Below are positions 7,676 through 8,446 of a stretch of 8,446 bases of DNA, piece after piece (the stretch's first letter is position 1; every line of letters begins with the position of its first letter). The translations under genes and the position numbers were made by a program. The stretch is from Deltaproteobacteria bacterium (GTDB lineage: Bacteria; Desulfobacterota; Desulfomonilia; UBA1062), in the NCBI GenBank assembly GCA_003643935.1, contig QMLJ01000038.1, positions 1 through 8,446 on the forward strand, given 5' to 3'. The notes beneath the pieces were generated by a model that made no database searches, was not told the DNA's origin, and worked only from the letters and a program-made list of their open reading frames with translations.

Positions 7676-7715
7676 GGGCTTAGTTTGAGGCGTCAGGCTC
7701 TAGGTGCCAGGAAGA
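7675..7715 (+). repeat. 7-bp-periodic tract, AGGNNNN type
   Basis: Four contiguous heptads start with AGG at 7688, 7695, 7702 and 7709 (first unit AGGCGTC, third AGGTGCC). Two looser units precede them, AGGGCTT at 7675 and a 6-bp AGTTTG at 7682. The first 11 bp of the clean part, AGGCGTCAGGC at 7688-7698, are the exact reverse complement of the TGACGCC tandem array about 290 bp downstream. Confidence 0.6.
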
Positions 7716-7725
7716 AAATGAATCT

Positions 7726-7760
7726 GTCCGTTGTCAGTAATCCGTGGTCCGTTGTCAAAC
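7726..7760 (+). repeat. 7-bp-periodic tract, GTCCGTT type, 5 units
   Basis: Five contiguous heptads start at 7726, 7733, 7740, 7747 and 7754. Units 1 and 4 are identical (GTCCGTT); units 2 and 5 begin GTCA; unit 3 is ATCCGTG. The register is exact over 35 bp. Confidence 0.65.
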
Positions 7761-7831
7761 CCCATGTTTCTGTCTGGTGCTTGTTACCCATGTCCTGATC
7801 TAGAACTTTTACCATTGTCTTGACCTATTCA

Positions 7832-7974
7832 ACCTTATATCTTGTACTCCATACCTACATCTCCTTTGTGCCTTGACTTTATCCCTATGCCAGGAATTTT
7901 TTTACCTTGCACCTTATACCCTATACCTTAAGCCTTATTAATTCATACCTTGCATCTTAGACAATGAACCATAT
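7832..7974 (+). repeat. 7-bp-periodic tract, ACCTTAT type, degenerate
   Basis: The clearest part runs from 7904 to 7938 with five contiguous heptads (ACCTTGC at 7904, ACCTTAT at 7911, GCCTTAT at 7932). A non-matching unit and a 1-bp slip at 7946 follow, then four more units from 7947 to 7974 beginning with a second ACCTTGC. A looser version occupies 7832-7859 (ACCTTAT at 7832, ACCTACA at 7853) and decays by 7894. Read on the other strand the units become AGGTATA or AGGTGCA, the same AGG-every-7-bp skeleton as the tract at 7688-7715, in opposite orientation. Confidence 0.6.
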
Positions 7975-7982
7975 CTTTCTTT

Positions 7983-8031
7983 TGACGCCTGACGCCTGAC
8001 GCCTGACGCCTGACGCCTGACGCCTGACGCC
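7983..8031 (+). repeat. Perfect tandem heptanucleotide repeat, (TGACGCC)x7
   Basis: Seven identical, uninterrupted copies of TGACGCC occupy exactly 49 bp. The reverse complement is AGGCGTC in tandem, so this array is an inverted and homogenised relative of the unit at 7688. The array ends 6 bp before the -35 box of the gatC promoter. Unlike its degenerate neighbours it has no mismatches, which suggests recent expansion by slippage. Confidence 0.95.
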
Positions 8032-8037
8032 CAGTTT

Positions 8038-8067
8038 TTTACATCTTGCAATTTATCGAGATATAAT
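8038..8067 (+). promoter_or_regulatory. sigma-70-type promoter upstream of gatC
   Basis: TTTACA (8038-8043, 5 of 6 matches to TTGACA) is followed after 18 bp by a perfect TATAAT (8062-8067). Transcription would begin near 8074, giving a leader of about 40 nt to the gatC ATG. The two boxes, spacing and distance to the gene agree well, making this the best promoter in the window. Confidence 0.7.
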
Positions 8068-8112
8068 ATAGCTCACTATGATTAGAACAGTAGTTTCAGA
8101 GGTGAAGAGCCC

Positions 8113-8400
8113 ATGAAGGTTGGATTAGATGAGGTCGAACATGTCTCAAGGCTTGCGCGGATACGCCTTAAAGAACAGGAGATAAGCAAGTTCTCAAAAG
8201 AGCTAAGTAGTATACTTGAATACATGGAGCTCCTTGATGAATTGGAAACAAGGGATGTAAGTCCAACCGTGCATACGCTCTCCATCACCAATGCACTGAG
8301 GGCGGACAGCAATAGACCCTCCTTATCTCAGAAGGAAGCGCTCCTGAATGCACCTTCAGAGAGTAATGGTATGTTCTCTGTGCCCAAGGTTATAGAATAA
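8113..8400 (+). CDS. gatC: Asp-tRNA(Asn)/Glu-tRNA(Gln) amidotransferase subunit C
   Basis: This 95-residue protein matches GatC in size and layout. Its N-terminus has the family pattern VEHVSRLARIRLKEQEISKF, then a helical segment around LSSILEYMELLDELET, then DVSPTVHTLSITNALRADSN and the C-terminal FSVPKVIE. GatC is the small belt-like subunit that holds GatA and GatB together in the GatCAB complex, which converts mis-charged Glu-tRNA(Gln) and Asp-tRNA(Asn) to the amidated forms in the cytoplasm. The ATG at 8113 has AGAGGTGA at 8098-8105, 7 nt upstream, a strong RBS. It has its own promoter at 8038-8067. gatA often follows gatC, but the next frame does not begin like a typical GatA. Confidence 0.95.
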   Translation: MKVGLDEVEHVSRLARIRLKEQEISKFSKELSSILEYMELLDELETRDVSPTVHTLSITNALRADSNRPSLSQKEALLNAPSESNGMFSVPKVIE

Positions 8401-8413
8401 GGATTTTATGTAA

Positions 8414-8446
8414 ATGTTGGATATTGCCAGGAAATACAGAAGAGAC
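8414..8446 (+). CDS. Start of an unidentified downstream gene (partial, 11 codons)
   Basis: An ATG at 8414, 13 nt after the gatC stop and about 10 nt after AAGGA (8399-8403), opens a frame reading MLDIARKYRRD to the window end. It is probably the next gene of the gatC operon. The peptide does not look like the usual GatA start, which normally leads with a helix containing LTxHEL-like residues. It is too short to identify, and the true start may lie elsewhere. Confidence 0.35.
   Translation, partial: MLDIARKYRRD

Larger units (their letters stand above)
7617..8112. other. Gene-free divergent intergenic region, about 500 bp, mostly heptad repeats
   Basis: This stretch lies between the divergently transcribed permease gene and gatC. 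I see no credible reading frame, tRNA or CRISPR structure. The left 60 bp is AT-rich leader of the permease gene. From 7675 to 8031 most of the sequence falls into several runs with 7-bp periodicity, each with its own motif, separated by non-periodic stretches (for example 7761-7831). The right 80 bp holds the gatC promoter and leader. The plus strand is strongly pyrimidine-rich between about 7760 and 7980. Confidence 0.75.

Noticed and set aside
7983..8031. CRISPR-like array
   Set aside because: The copies are 7 bp and directly adjacent, with no spacers and no cas genes nearby.
8046..8067. TTGCAA (8046-8051) as the -35 box of the gatC promoter
   Set aside because: It would leave only 10 bp to TATAAT. 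TTTACA at 8038 gives 18 bp and is the better pairing.

Overview
The window looks like a chromosomal piece of an anaerobic bacterium. The evidence is the end of a 2-oxoacid:ferredoxin oxidoreductase gene followed directly by a set of iron-sulfur and flavin electron-transfer subunits. By eye the coding sequence uses many AGG/AGA arginine and ATA isoleucine codons at moderate GC. That style fits thermophilic or syntrophic anaerobes of the Desulfobacterota or Nitrospirota kind, but this placement is a guess and no marker here settles it.

Positions 1-3313 (+) form one tight operon. It holds the 3' end of a 2-oxoacid:ferredoxin oxidoreductase beta subunit, a NuoE/HydC-like [2Fe-2S] protein, a large NuoF/HydB-like flavoprotein with iron-sulfur domains at both ends, and a small NuoG-N-terminal/HydA-like iron-sulfur protein with no catalytic domain. 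Gaps are 1, 14 and 10 nt, and the RBS of one gene lies in or beside the end of the previous one. Together the three NuoE/F/G-like subunits have the parts of an NAD(H) diaphorase or flavin-based bifurcating module, but the visible partner is an oxoacid oxidoreductase rather than a hydrogenase. A patatin-like acyl hydrolase follows after 12 nt.

Positions 4315-5727 (+) encode a MATE-family transporter with a TTG start. It converges with a minus-strand gene (5724-7616) for an amino-acid permease (APC family) fused to a PTS EIIA-type C-terminal domain. The two stop codons share the palindrome CTAG.

Positions 7617-8112 contain no gene. Most of the stretch is built from several different 7-bp-periodic repeat tracts, ending in seven perfect tandem copies of TGACGCC. 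These stop 6 bp before a near-consensus sigma-70-type promoter that drives gatC (8113-8400), a subunit of the Asp/Glu-tRNA amidotransferase. A new reading frame begins at 8414 and runs off the window. A smaller, degenerate 7-bp-periodic tract lies just after the patatin gene.
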